Shown here: piece by piece, positions 37,578 through 46,176 of the stretch | Numbering within the stretch: position 1 is the first letter of the stretch | Layout: every line of letters starts with the position of its first letter | Source of the DNA: Curtobacterium sp. 9128 | GTDB taxonomy: Bacteria; Actinomycetota; Actinomycetes; Actinomycetales; Microbacteriaceae | NCBI RefSeq assembly: GCF_007673775.1 | Contig: NZ_VEAF01000001.1 | Coordinates: 496,001 to 560,000, forward strand | Direction: 5' to 3' | Length of the DNA: 64,000 bases | Translations under genes and position numbers: made by a program | The notes under the pieces: model-generated | Database searches by the model: none | The model's input: only the letters and a program-made list of their open reading frames with translations | What the model was told of the DNA's origin: nothing

Positions 37578-39217
37578 GCGCGGACCCCGGCAACCGCGAC
37601 GGCACCGCTGGCGGCGACGTCGACCCGGACGTCCGCTGCCGCGAGGACGGCCGGGCGGTGGCTCGCGACGACGACCACGGCTCCGGCGTCGGCGAGCCGA
37701 CGCAGCGTGTCGACGACGTGGGCCTCGGCCTCGGCGTCGAGGGCCGACGTGGGTTCGTCGAGGAGGACGAGGCGCGTGTCCGCGCGTCGGTGCCGGTACA
37801 GCGCGCGGGCGACGGCGACGCGCTGCGCCTGGCCGCCGGAGAGTCCGGTCCCACCGGCGCCGACCTGGAGGCCAGGGTCGAGTCCCAGCGCAGCGTCGCG
37901 GAGCGCACACCGGACGTCGTCGAGGTCCGGTTCCGCGCTGAGTGCCACGTTCTCCGCGACGGAACCGCGCACGAGGCGCGGACGCTGGTCGGCCCAGGCG
38001 ATGCGGTCACGCGTGGTCGTCCCGGCGACGCCCGGCACGCGAACGGTGCCCTCGTGGGGCAGGACCCCGCGGATCGCGGCGATGAGGCTCGACTTGCCGG
38101 AGCCGCTCGGACCGGCGAGCACGACCAGCGTGCCCGCCGGTGCGGTCAGGGACACCGGGCCGACGACGACGTCGGGGCGGCGGACCGTCACCGCGTCGAG
38201 CGCGAGCGCGTCCGACGCCGCGGGCACGGCCGCGTCGACGACGGGTGCGTGGGCGTCGTCGAGGACGTCGAGCACGGCGGCCGACGCCTCCACGCCGTCC
38301 TGCGCCGCGTGGAAGTCGGCGCCGACCTGGCGGATCGGTGCGAAGGCCTCCGGTGCGAGGACCAGGACGAACATCGCGGCACCGAGGCCGAGGGACCCGT
38401 CGACGAGCCGGATGCCGATCGAGACGGCGACGAGCGCGACCGACAGGCTGGCCGCGAGCTCGAGCGCGAACCCGCTGACGAACGACAGGCGGAGGACGCC
38501 GAGCGTGCCGCGACGGTAGGCGTCGGTGACGGTGCCGATCCTGGCGACCTGCCGACGGGCACGACCGAACACCTTGAGCGTGGCGACCCCCTCGACGGCC
38601 TCGAGGAAGGCGCCACCGAGCCGGGCGAGGGCGTCGGACTGGCGACGCTGCAGCGTCTGGGTCGCGAGTCCGATCAAAATCATGAACACCGGGATGACCG
38701 GCAGTGCGGCCAGGACGATCAGCCCGCTCGTCAGGTCGCCGAACCCGATCGCGACGAGGAGCACCGGGGTCGCGATCGCGGTGAGCGCGAGCTGCGGCAG
38801 GTAGCGACCGAAGTAGGCGTCGAGAGCGTCGAGCCCGGGTCCGAGGGTGGTGGCGAACCCGGCGCTCGAGCGCTCCGCGAGCCAGGCCGGTCCGCGCTCG
38901 GCCGCCCGGGCGAGCACCGTGCGGCGGAGCTCGCTCTTCACGGTGGCGGCGGCACGGGCGGCGAGGTCGTCCGTCGCCCACGCCGCCACGGCGCGGAGGA
39001 CGAACGCCCCCGCGAGCAGCGCCAGCGTCGGCACGACCGTCGACGGGACGACGCCGCCGTGGTGCACCACGTCCACCACCTCGGTGACGGTCGCGGCGAT
39101 CCCCCAGGCGATCGCGATGGTCGCGACCGTCCGGAGGACGCCGGTGCCGGCTGCGGCGACGACGAAGCCGCGCGCCGAGCGGGACAGGCGGAGCAGGCGC
39201 GGATCGAGCGGCTTCAT
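37574..39217 (-). CDS. cydD: Cytochrome bd assembly ABC exporter, CydD
   Basis: The partner half of CydDC. The 547-residue protein has an N-terminal ABC exporter membrane domain and a C-terminal nucleotide-binding domain with Walker A GPSGSGKSS, the signature LSGGQAQRVAVARAL and Walker B LVLLDEPTSAL. The CydD-typical GIRLVDGSLGLGAAMFVLVLAPEAF lies in the membrane domain. The ATG at 39217 has AGGAGG seven bases upstream, a strong ribosome site, and lies 11 bases after the cydB stop. The operon layout cydABDC is the usual actinobacterial one. Confidence 0.93.
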   Translation of the reverse strand: MKPLDPRLLRLSRSARGFVVAAAGTGVLRTVATIAIAWGIAATVTEVVDVVHHGGVVPSTVVPTLALLAGAFVLRAVAAWATDDLAARAAATVKSELRRTVLARAAERGPAWLAERSSAGFATTLGPGLDALDAYFGRYLPQLALTAIATPVLLVAIGFGDLTSGLIVLAALPVIPVFMILIGLATQTLQRRQSDALARLGGAFLEAVEGVATLKVFGRARRQVARIGTVTDAYRRGTLGVLRLSFVSGFALELAASLSVALVAVSIGIRLVDGSLGLGAAMFVLVLAPEAFAPIRQVGADFHAAQDGVEASAAVLDVLDDAHAPVVDAAVPAASDALALDAVTVRRPDVVVGPVSLTAPAGTLVVLAGPSGSGKSSLIAAIRGVLPHEGTVRVPGVAGTTTRDRIAWADQRPRLVRGSVAENVALSAEPDLDDVRCALRDAALGLDPGLQVGAGGTGLSGGQAQRVAVARALYRHRRADTRLVLLDEPTSALDAEAEAHVVDTLRRLADAGAVVVVASHRPAVLAAADVRVDVAASGAVAVAGVRA

Positions 39218-39228
39218 CCTCGGGCCTC

Positions 39229-40233
39229 CTAGTGCGCGGCGGCGGTGACCTGGGCGCGGGTGACGCGCTTGCGGAACACCCAGTAGGTCCAGGCTTGGTA
39301 GGCGAACACGAGCGGCACGAAGACCACCGCGACCCAGCTCATGACCGTCAGCGTGTAGGTGCCACTGGAGGCGTTGTACACCGTGAGGCTGTTCGCCGCG
39401 TCGACCGAGTCGGGCATCACGGCCGGGAAGATCGCGGTGAACATGGCCAGCACCACCGCGGCGATCGTCACGGCCATCAGCGTGAACGCCCGGCCCTCGC
39501 GCCCCCAGGCGTTGCAGAGCACGGCGAGGACGAGTGCCAGGGCGGCGACGACGGAGAGCACCAGGGACGCCGGGGTCGCCCGGACGGACGCCATCGCCAC
39601 CAGGAACGCCGCCGCGACGACGATCGTCACGATGCCGGCACGGGTCGCGAGGCGCTTGGCGCGCTGCCGGATGTCGCCCTCGGTCTTCAGCGCGATGAAG
39701 ACGACCCCGTGGGTGAAGAACACCAGGAGCGTCGCCAGGCCGGTCAGCAGGGCGAACGGGTTGAGCAGGTCGAACAGCGTGCCGGTGTAGTTGTGGCCGG
39801 CGTCCATCGGGATGCCACGGACGACGTTGCCGAACGCGACGCCCCAGAGGAAGGACGGCAGGGCGCTGCCGACGATGATCATCAGGTCGAAGCGCCGCTT
39901 CCACTCGAGGTGCTTGTTCTGGTGCCGGTACTCGAACGACACCCCGCGGGCGATGAGCGCCGCGAGGATGAGCAGCAGCGCGAGGTAGAAGCCGGAGAAC
40001 ATCGTGGCGTACCACTCGGGGAACGCCGCGAACAGGCAGGCGCCGGCGACGATGACCCAGGTCTCGTTGAGGTCCCAGACCGGGCCGATCGTGTTGATCA
40101 TCACGCGACGGTCGGTGTCGTCCTTGCCGAGGAACGGCAGCGCCATCCCGACGCCGAAGTCGAACCCGTCGAGCACGAAGTACCCGACGAAGAAGACGCC
40201 GACGATCGCGAACCAGAGAACAGGGAGATCCAT
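39229..40233 (-). CDS. cydB: Cytochrome bd ubiquinol/menaquinol oxidase subunit II
   Basis: The second membrane subunit of the bd-type oxidase. The 334-residue protein has about eight helices and the family motif FVLDGFDFGVGMALPFLG near the N-terminus, with DLNETWVIVAGACLFAAFPEWYA as a second signature. CydB has no heme; it stabilises CydA and helps form the proton pathway. The ATG shares one base with the cydA stop (TGATG). In menaquinone-using actinobacteria the electron donor is menaquinol. Confidence 0.96.
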   Translation of the reverse strand: MDLPVLWFAIVGVFFVGYFVLDGFDFGVGMALPFLGKDDTDRRVMINTIGPVWDLNETWVIVAGACLFAAFPEWYATMFSGFYLALLLILAALIARGVSFEYRHQNKHLEWKRRFDLMIIVGSALPSFLWGVAFGNVVRGIPMDAGHNYTGTLFDLLNPFALLTGLATLLVFFTHGVVFIALKTEGDIRQRAKRLATRAGIVTIVVAAAFLVAMASVRATPASLVLSVVAALALVLAVLCNAWGREGRAFTLMAVTIAAVVLAMFTAIFPAVMPDSVDAANSLTVYNASSGTYTLTVMSWVAVVFVPLVFAYQAWTYWVFRKRVTRAQVTAAAH

Positions 40234-41645
40234 CAGTACACCGTCACTTCGTGCTTGACCTCGCCGGTGGCCTCGTCGACCTCCGCGGGAGCCGCCGGGC
40301 CCTCCTGGGCGACCTTCTTGATGAGTCGGAACTCGACGACCGCCAGCGCGCCGTAGATGAGCGTGAAGACGACCAGCGAGATGAGGACCTCCAGCCCGGT
40401 CACGTTCGGGGACACCCCGTCAGCGGTCTTGAGGAGGCCGAACACGAGCCAGGGCTGACGACCCATCTCGGTGAAGACCCAGCCGACGATCATCGCGGCC
40501 ATCGGCAGCGGCACCGCCCAGGTGGCGATCCGCCAGACCCAGCGCTTGGTCGGGAACCGGCCCTTGCGGGTGAGCCAGAGCCCCGCCAGGGAGACGAGGA
40601 CCGCGCCGACGCCGAGGGCGATCATCCAGCGGAACGACCAGTAGGTCACCCAGATGATCGGCTTGTAGTCGCCGGGGCCGTACACCTGCGTGTACTGCGC
40701 CTGCAGGTCGTTGATGCCCTCGACGGTGCCGGTGAAGGTGTGCGTCGAGAGGAACGAGAGCAGGTACGGCACCCGGATCGAGAACAGCTCGTGGACACCG
40801 TCCGGGGTGCCGAGCGTGAAGATCGAGAACGAGGCGTCCTTGCCGGTGGCGGTGTTGTAGAGCGCCTCGGCCGCGGCCATCTTCATCGGCTGCGTGTCGA
40901 CCATCGTCAGACCGAGCTGGTCACCGGTCAGCACCGTCAGGGCGCCGGCGGCCACCATCGTCCAGAGCCCGAACTTGAGCGCCGGCATCATCGTCTCGAG
41001 GTTCTGGTTCCGCGCCAGGTGCCACGACGCCACCGCGATGATGACCCCGGCGGCCACCATGAAGCAGGCGAACAGCGTGTGCGGGAACGCGGCGAGGGCG
41101 ACCTTGTTCGTCAGCACCGCCCAGATGTCGGTGAGCTGCGCCCGGCCCTTCGCCGCGTTGATCTCGTACCCGACCGGGTGCTGCATGAACGCGTTCGCGG
41201 CGATGATGAAGTACGCCGACATGATCGTCCCCGCGCTGACGCACCACATGCTCGCCAGGTGCAGCCCCTTCGGCAGGCGGTCCCAGCCGAAGATCCACAC
41301 GCCGATGAAGGCCGCCTCGAAGAAGAACGCCAGGATGCCCTCGAGCGCGAGCGGGGCGCCGAACACGTCACCGACGAAGCGGGAGTAGTTCGACCAGTTC
41401 ATGCCGAACTGGAACTCCTGCACGATGCCGGTGACGACGCCCATCGCGAAGTTGATGAGGAAGATGCGCCCGAAGAAGCGGGTGAGCTGGAGGTAGTGCG
41501 CCCGCCCGGTGCGGTACCACGCGGTCTGGAACACCGCCACGACCACGGCCATCCCGATCGTCAGCGGGACGAAGAGGAAGTGGTAGATGGTGGTCAACCC
41601 GAACTGCCACCGCGAGAGGATGAGGGGATCGAGGACCGCGTTCAT
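40233..41645 (-). CDS. cydA: Cytochrome bd oxidase subunit I
   Basis: The catalytic subunit, carrying hemes b558, b595 and d, which reduces oxygen to water with high affinity at low oxygen. The 470-residue protein has the heme ligand His22 (IYHFLFVPLTIG), the FQFGMNWSNYSRFVGDVFGAPLA block and the GRQPW motif near the quinol site. The Q loop is of the short type. The acidic C-terminal tail (EVDEATGEVKHEV) is unconserved. It heads the cydABDC operon; a GTGCAC palindrome about 145 bases upstream may bind a redox regulator. Confidence 0.97.
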   Translation of the reverse strand: MNAVLDPLILSRWQFGLTTIYHFLFVPLTIGMAVVVAVFQTAWYRTGRAHYLQLTRFFGRIFLINFAMGVVTGIVQEFQFGMNWSNYSRFVGDVFGAPLALEGILAFFFEAAFIGVWIFGWDRLPKGLHLASMWCVSAGTIMSAYFIIAANAFMQHPVGYEINAAKGRAQLTDIWAVLTNKVALAAFPHTLFACFMVAAGVIIAVASWHLARNQNLETMMPALKFGLWTMVAAGALTVLTGDQLGLTMVDTQPMKMAAAEALYNTATGKDASFSIFTLGTPDGVHELFSIRVPYLLSFLSTHTFTGTVEGINDLQAQYTQVYGPGDYKPIIWVTYWSFRWMIALGVGAVLVSLAGLWLTRKGRFPTKRWVWRIATWAVPLPMAAMIVGWVFTEMGRQPWLVFGLLKTADGVSPNVTGLEVLISLVVFTLIYGALAVVEFRLIKKVAQEGPAAPAEVDEATGEVKHEVTVY

Positions 41646-41788
41646 GCCGCGTGACCGATCGTGGATGCCGAGCGGATGTGGTGCACGTCAGTTGCTTCCT
41701 GTGGAAGGGCTGCTGTCTGGTCGTCACGCCCTCGGGACGCCTCCACGGTACCGAACCAGGAACCACTTCGACAAGATGTAGAAGGCCT

Positions 41789-41808
41789 CCGTGCACAAAC
41801 GTGCACGG
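41789..41808. promoter_or_regulatory. Palindrome upstream of cydA, candidate operator
   Basis: CCGTGCAC and GTGCACGG flank a four-base AAAC centre, perfectly symmetric. A third GTGCAC lies at 41681-41686. Its position upstream of cydA suggests regulator binding, but it does not match the Rex consensus. The 265 bases 41646-41910 otherwise hold the cydA promoter and the proX terminator. Confidence 0.45.
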
Positions 41809-41850
41809 CCGCTGCACGGCACATCCGTGCGGAAAATCGGTTCCCCGGAA

Positions 41851-41891
41851 CGACGAAAGGTGCCGGGCATGTTGCCCGACACCTGTCGTCG
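41851..41891 (-). terminator. Terminator after the osmoprotectant operon
   Basis: CGACGAAAGGTGCCGGGCA and TGCCCGACACCTGTCGTCG pair over most of their length with a few mismatches, around a two-base loop. It begins 20 bases past the proX-like gene's stop. Confidence 0.75.
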
Positions 41892-41910
41892 TACTTCGGT
41901 GGTCAGCCGA

Positions 41911-42834
41911 TCAGAGCAGACCCTTGTCCGAGAGGAAGTCCTTCGCGATCGTGGACGCCTTCTCCTTGTCCTTCGTGCTCTTGGTGTTGAGCTCGATGAG
42001 CGCGTCGGTGGTGAGCACCTTGCTGACCTTGTCGATGTCGGCCGCGGCCTTGTCGCTGACCTTGCTCGACACGACCGGCGTGACGTTCTGCGGCAGGATG
42101 AGGTTCTTCGGGTCCTTCAGCGACACGAAGTCGTTCGCCTTGATGCTCGGGTCGGCGCTGTAGATGTCCGCGAGCTGGACGGTGCCGTCCTGGAGCGCCT
42201 TGACCGTCAGCGCGCCGCCGGAGTCCTCGATCGCCTTGAAGTCGACGTCGACGCCGTACTCCGACTTCAGCCCCTCGGGACCGTACGGACGGGTCTGGAA
42301 CTCGGAGTTCGCGCCGACCGTGAGCTTCTCGCTGACCTTCGACAGGTCGGACAGGCTCGTGACGTCGTTCTTCTCGGAGAACTCCTTCGTCACGGTGTAG
42401 CTGTCCTGGTCCGTGGCCTCGGCGGCGTCGAGGGCTCGGAGGCCCTTCGGCAGCGCCGTCTTCAGCCCGGACGCGATCTCCGACGCGGTCTTCGCCGTCG
42501 AGCTCTTGTCGTAGTACTGCAGCAGGTTGCCGCTGTACTCCGGCATGACGTCGATCGCGCCCTTCTGCAGCTGCGGGAGGTAGACCTCACGCTGACCGAT
42601 GTTGAAGTTGCGCTGGACCTTGAAGCCGTCCTTCTCGAGGACCTGCGCGTAGAGCTCGGCGATGATCTCGTTCGAGTAGTACTGCTGCGAGCCGACGACG
42701 ATCGTCTTCGAGTCCGACGAGGCGCTGGAGCCGCTGTCCAGCGGGCTGCTCGACGAGCAGCCGGCCAGTGCGGCGACGACGCCCACGGCCAGCGCGGCAG
42801 CGATGCCGGCGCGGATCTTGGGTGCTGTGATCAC
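41911..42834 (-). CDS. Osmoprotectant ABC importer, substrate-binding lipoprotein (OpuC/ProX type)
   Basis: A 307-residue lipoprotein that captures quaternary amines such as glycine betaine, choline or carnitine outside the cell. The signal peptide ends at the lipobox LAGC (Cys26). The OpuAC-type domain follows, with IVVGSQQYYSNEIIAELYAQ and IDVMPEYSGNLLQYY, the latter carrying conserved aromatic residues of the ligand cage. The GTG at 42834 overlaps the permease stop (GTGA), and GGAAGG lies ten bases upstream. It is last in the operon ATPase-permease-permease-binding protein. The precise ligand is not known. Confidence 0.92.
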   Translation of the reverse strand: MITAPKIRAGIAAALAVGVVAALAGCSSSSPLDSGSSASSDSKTIVVGSQQYYSNEIIAELYAQVLEKDGFKVQRNFNIGQREVYLPQLQKGAIDVMPEYSGNLLQYYDKSSTAKTASEIASGLKTALPKGLRALDAAEATDQDSYTVTKEFSEKNDVTSLSDLSKVSEKLTVGANSEFQTRPYGPEGLKSEYGVDVDFKAIEDSGGALTVKALQDGTVQLADIYSADPSIKANDFVSLKDPKNLILPQNVTPVVSSKVSDKAAADIDKVSKVLTTDALIELNTKSTKDKEKASTIAKDFLSDKGLL

Positions 42835-43559
42835 GAGGGGTTTCCTTCCGGGATGGGATTGCGGGCCCGCTTGCGCGACCCCGTGCGTCCCCCCGCGACC
42901 CGAGCGGAGACGCCCGCGGGCACCACCGCCCGCTGGAGCAGGGAGAAGACGATCTCGAACGCGATCGCGAGGGCGATCACGAGGACGGAGGCGCCGAGCA
43001 TCTCGGCGTAGTCCTGGGTCTTGAGCCCCAGGAACACGTAGCCTCCGAGGCCGCCGGCGCCGACGTAGGCAGCCAGGGTGGCGGTGGCGACGACCTGCAG
43101 GACGGCGGCGCGGATGCCACCGATCAGCAGGGGCAGCCCGAGCGGGACCTCGACCTTGGTCAGGATCTGCCACCCGGTCATGCCCTGGGCACGGGCCGCG
43201 TCGACGGTGACGGGGTCGACGGACTCGATCCCCGAGTACGCACCGGCGAGCACCGACGGGATCGCCAGGATCACGAGCGCCAGGAGCGGCGCCTGCAGGC
43301 CCACGCCGAGCAGCAGTCCGAACAGGGTGAGCACGCCGAGGGTCGGCAGGGCGCGGATGCCGCCGGACAGCGCGATCGCGACCCCGCGGGCCCGACCGGT
43401 GTGTCCGATGAGCCAGCCGAGCGGCACCGCGATCACCGAGGCGATGAGCACCGCGAGCAGCGAGATCCAGACGTGTTCCCAGAGCCGGGTCGGGATGGCG
43501 TTGAAGCCGCCGTAGTTGGCGGGGTCGAAGACCCACGCGAAGGCCTGTCCGATGATCAC
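42831..43559 (-). CDS. Osmoprotectant ABC importer, permease (OpuCB/ProW type)
   Basis: A 242-residue membrane subunit of a quaternary-amine importer. Five or six helices follow the N-terminal WEHVWISLLAVLIASVIAVPLGW, and the EAA-type coupling loop is seen in VDAARAQGMTGWQILTKVEVPLGLPLLIGG. The C-terminus is an Arg-rich cytoplasmic tail. The GTG start has GGAGG eight bases upstream and overlaps the other permease's stop (GTGA). Two distinct permease genes in tandem, as here, are usual for OpuC-type systems, giving a heterodimeric pore. Confidence 0.92.
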   Translation of the reverse strand: MIIGQAFAWVFDPANYGGFNAIPTRLWEHVWISLLAVLIASVIAVPLGWLIGHTGRARGVAIALSGGIRALPTLGVLTLFGLLLGVGLQAPLLALVILAIPSVLAGAYSGIESVDPVTVDAARAQGMTGWQILTKVEVPLGLPLLIGGIRAAVLQVVATATLAAYVGAGGLGGYVFLGLKTQDYAEMLGASVLVIALAIAFEIVFSLLQRAVVPAGVSARVAGGRTGSRKRARNPIPEGNPS

Positions 43560-44272
43560 GAGGTCACCTCCGCCGACTGCAGCACGCGGCGGGTCTGCCG
43601 GCGGGACACCGTGTTCCTGCGTGTCCAGGGCATCACGATGCGCCCGAGCAGCACGAGCAGGCCGTCGAGCGCGAACGCCAGGACCAGGACCATCACGATG
43701 CCGCTCACGATCTCCTCGGTGATGCCGCGGCCGATGCCGTCGGTGAACAGCGAGCCGAGACTCTGGATGCCGAGCACCGCGCCGACCGTCGTCAGCGAGA
43801 TCGTGGAGACCGCGACGACCCGGAGCCCGGCGAGCAGCACCGGGCCGGCGAGGGGCAGGTCGACCCGGAAGAACCGCTGCACCGGTGAGTACCCCATCGC
43901 CGTGGCTGCCGAGACGGTCGGGCCGTCGATGGACTCGAGCCCGTCGACCGTCGAGCGCACCATCAGGGCCAGGCCGTACAGGGTCAGGCCGATGACGACG
44001 TTGACGGGGTCCTGCAGGCCGGTGCCGAGGATGCTCGGCAGGGCGATGAAGAGCGGCAGCGACGGGATCGCGTAGAGCAGCCCGGCCACCGTGACGATGC
44101 TGCCGCCGATGCCGCGGGTCACCGGACGGCCACCTGCCCGACGGAGCCGGACGACGAGCCAGCCGATCGGGATCGACAGCAGGAAGCTGATGATGATCGG
44201 CGGGATCGCGATCGCGAGGTGCGCGACGACGTCGTCCCCGATCGTGTCGAGGTTCGACAGCACCCAGTTCAC
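43556..44272 (-). CDS. Osmoprotectant ABC importer, second permease
   Basis: A 238-residue membrane protein, partner of the permease downstream. Helices begin with HLAIAIPPIIISFLLSIPIGWLVV, and the coupling loop is AATAMGYSPVQRFFRVDLPLAGPVLLAGLR. Both ends overlap neighbouring genes by GTGA, so the four-gene operon is translated as a chain. The C-terminal 30 residues are basic and presumably cytoplasmic. Confidence 0.92.
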   Translation of the reverse strand: MNWVLSNLDTIGDDVVAHLAIAIPPIIISFLLSIPIGWLVVRLRRAGGRPVTRGIGGSIVTVAGLLYAIPSLPLFIALPSILGTGLQDPVNVVIGLTLYGLALMVRSTVDGLESIDGPTVSAATAMGYSPVQRFFRVDLPLAGPVLLAGLRVVAVSTISLTTVGAVLGIQSLGSLFTDGIGRGITEEIVSGIVMVLVLAFALDGLLVLLGRIVMPWTRRNTVSRRQTRRVLQSAEVTS

Positions 44273-45192
44273 CGGGTGCTCCCACCCTGCGCCGGAGCAC
44301 CCGCTGCGTCGGACGCAGCGGCCTCGGTCGTGGCGGACGGGGCACCGTGCATCCCTGCCGCGGCGTCCACCACCGCCACGGGGCCGGTCAGGACACCGGC
44401 GGCGCGACCGTCGCCGTCGACGACGATCGGGCCGGTGGGGGTCTGTTCGACGCGCAGGGCACGACGACCGCGACCGGCGCCGATGAAGTTCGCGACGAAG
44501 TCGTCGGCCGGTTCGGAGAGGATCTCCGCCGGGGTGCCGAGCTGGGCGATCTCGCCGCCCTTCTTCAGGATGACCACCTGGTCGCCGAGCTTGAACGCCT
44601 CGTCGATGTCGTGCGTGACGAACACGACGGTCTTGCCGAGCTCCCGCTGCAGCCGGATCAGTTCGTCCTGCAGGTCGTTGCGGACCAGCGGGTCGACGGC
44701 GCCGAACGGCTCGTCCATCAGCAGGATGTTGGGGTCGACGGCGAGCCCGCGGGCGACACCCACGCGCTGCTGCTGGCCGCCGGACAGTTGCGACGGGTAG
44801 CGGTCGGCGAAGGCACGGTCAAGGCCCACGGTGTCCATGAGCTCGAGGGCCCTGGCACGGGCCTCCGACTTGGACACGCCGGTGAGCAGCGGCACCGTGG
44901 CGATGTTGTCCGCGACCTTGCGGTGGGGCAGGAGCCCGGAGCTCTGCATCACGTAGCCGATGCTGCGGCGGAGCTGCACGGGGTCACCGTCGGCGACGTC
45001 CTTGCCGTCGATGGAGACGGAGCCCGACGAAGGGTCGACCATCCGGTTGATCATGCGGAGCAACGTCGTCTTGCCACAGCCGCTGGACCCGACGAAGACC
45101 GTCGTGGTGCGGGAGGGGATGACGAGGTCGAACCGCTCGACGGCGTTGGTGCCGTCCGGGTACGTCTTGCGCACCGAGCGGAACTCGATCAT
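44269..45192 (-). CDS. Osmoprotectant ABC importer, ATPase (OpuCA/ProV type)
   Basis: A 307-residue ATP-binding subunit. Walker A is GSSGCGKTT at 35-43, the signature is LSGGQQQRVGVARGL, Walker B is ILLMDEPFGAVD and the switch histidine lies in VFVTHD. After the ATPase domain there is a short segment (RALRVEQTPTGPIVVDGDGRAAGVLTG) resembling part of a CBS domain, and an Ala-rich tail. CBS domains sense ionic strength in OpuA; here the domain looks incomplete. The ATG has AAGGG six bases upstream, and TACTCT at 45236-45231 is a likely -10 box. It is first in the operon. Confidence 0.93.
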   Translation of the reverse strand: MIEFRSVRKTYPDGTNAVERFDLVIPSRTTTVFVGSSGCGKTTLLRMINRMVDPSSGSVSIDGKDVADGDPVQLRRSIGYVMQSSGLLPHRKVADNIATVPLLTGVSKSEARARALELMDTVGLDRAFADRYPSQLSGGQQQRVGVARGLAVDPNILLMDEPFGAVDPLVRNDLQDELIRLQRELGKTVVFVTHDIDEAFKLGDQVVILKKGGEIAQLGTPAEILSEPADDFVANFIGAGRGRRALRVEQTPTGPIVVDGDGRAAGVLTGPVAVVDAAAGMHGAPSATTEAAASDAAGAPAQGGSTR

Positions 45193-45331
45193 GGGTGCCC
45201 TTCTGGTAGGAGGTAGCCCGACTCCGAGTGAGAGTACCCGTCGGCGCCGACAGTGGTGCACCCAGGTGACGATCCGTGACACAGCCGGGCGTGTTCCGGC
45301 CATCCGGAGCCGCAACCAGGGCCGATCGACA

Positions 45332-45374
45332 CGACGGCGCCCGCGCTCCTCGTCGAGGTGCGCGGGCGCCGTCG
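45332..45374 (-). terminator. Terminator after tetR
   Basis: CGACGGCGCCCGCG (45332-45345) pairs perfectly with CGCGGGCGCCGTCG (45361-45374) around a 15-base loop that is itself partly self-complementary. It begins 15 bases past the TetR stop. Confidence 0.8.
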
Positions 45375-45389
45375 GGTGGGTCCTGCCGC

Positions 45390-46037
45390 TCAGGAAGCGG
45401 CGACCAGCGACTCCATGTACATGCGCGTCATCGTCCGGTACGACTCGATCAGCGCGGTGTCCGGGTGCTCGCGGTCCTGTGTCGCCCGGGCGAGGACCGC
45501 GTGGCCGGACTCGGCGAGCACGACCCACGCACGGTCGATCGCCTCGCCGGAGGGCATCCCGAACCGCTCGTGCATGATCGCGTTGACCGCGCCGCCGAGG
45601 GCCCCCATGCGGTCCTCGTCGTCACCGACCCCGGTGTCCGCCGCGTCGCCGAACCGGATCGCGCGGAAGCCCGGCTCGGTGCGGTACATCTCGGCGGTCA
45701 TGTCGATGAGCGCGTCGCAGGCCTCCTGCCAGGTCGTCGCGCCGCTGGAGTCGAGCACCTCGACGAAGCGGGTGGCGAGGCGCTGGGTGCAGCGGATGGC
45801 CAGCGCCTCGACGACGGCGATGCGGTCCGGGAAGTACCGGTAGACCGTGCCGATGGACGCCCCCGCCCGCTCGGCGACCATGGCCGTGGTGAGCCGCTCG
45901 AAGCCGATCTCGTCGATCACCGCTGCTGCGGCGTCGAGGAGTCCGGCGAGGCGCGCCGAACTGCGGGCTTGGACCGGCTCGTTCCTGAGCAGTGATGATC
46001 CCCCCGGCAGTGCGTTCGAAACCTCGGTGACGAGCAC
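45390..46037 (-). CDS. TetR-family transcriptional regulator
   Basis: A 215-residue one-component regulator. The N-terminal helix-turn-helix is LLDAAAAVIDEIGFERLTTAMVAERAGASIGTVYRYFPD in consecutive parts, with the usual GTVYRYF recognition helix. The C-terminal all-helical domain binds an unknown ligand. The GTG at 46037 is chosen because AAGGAG lies five bases upstream; it begins LVTEVSNALPGG. It is divergent from the App1-type phosphatase gene across 139 bases and could control it, or simply itself. I could not identify an operator with confidence. Confidence 0.9.
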   Translation of the reverse strand: MLVTEVSNALPGGSSLLRNEPVQARSSARLAGLLDAAAAVIDEIGFERLTTAMVAERAGASIGTVYRYFPDRIAVVEALAIRCTQRLATRFVEVLDSSGATTWQEACDALIDMTAEMYRTEPGFRAIRFGDAADTGVGDDEDRMGALGGAVNAIMHERFGMPSGEAIDRAWVVLAESGHAVLARATQDREHPDTALIESYRTMTRMYMESLVAAS

Positions 46038-46164
46038 GTGTTCTCCTTCTCGCGGCGACCGCGGACTGGTGGTTGACGGGAGGAGTCTCGCAGAGCCCGG
46101 CTGGAATACTGCTGCGATTCGCCGGGTGTCGAGTGCGTCGTGTCCCACCGGGACCGCCGCGTGG

Positions 46165-46170
46165 GATGAT
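46165..46170 (+). promoter_or_regulatory. Possible leaderless -10 box of the App1-type gene
   Basis: GATGAT followed by six bases precedes the ATG at 46177, with no Shine-Dalgarno sequence. It is weaker than the TANNNT boxes elsewhere because its first base is G. Confidence 0.35.
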
Positions 46171-46176
46171 GGCACG

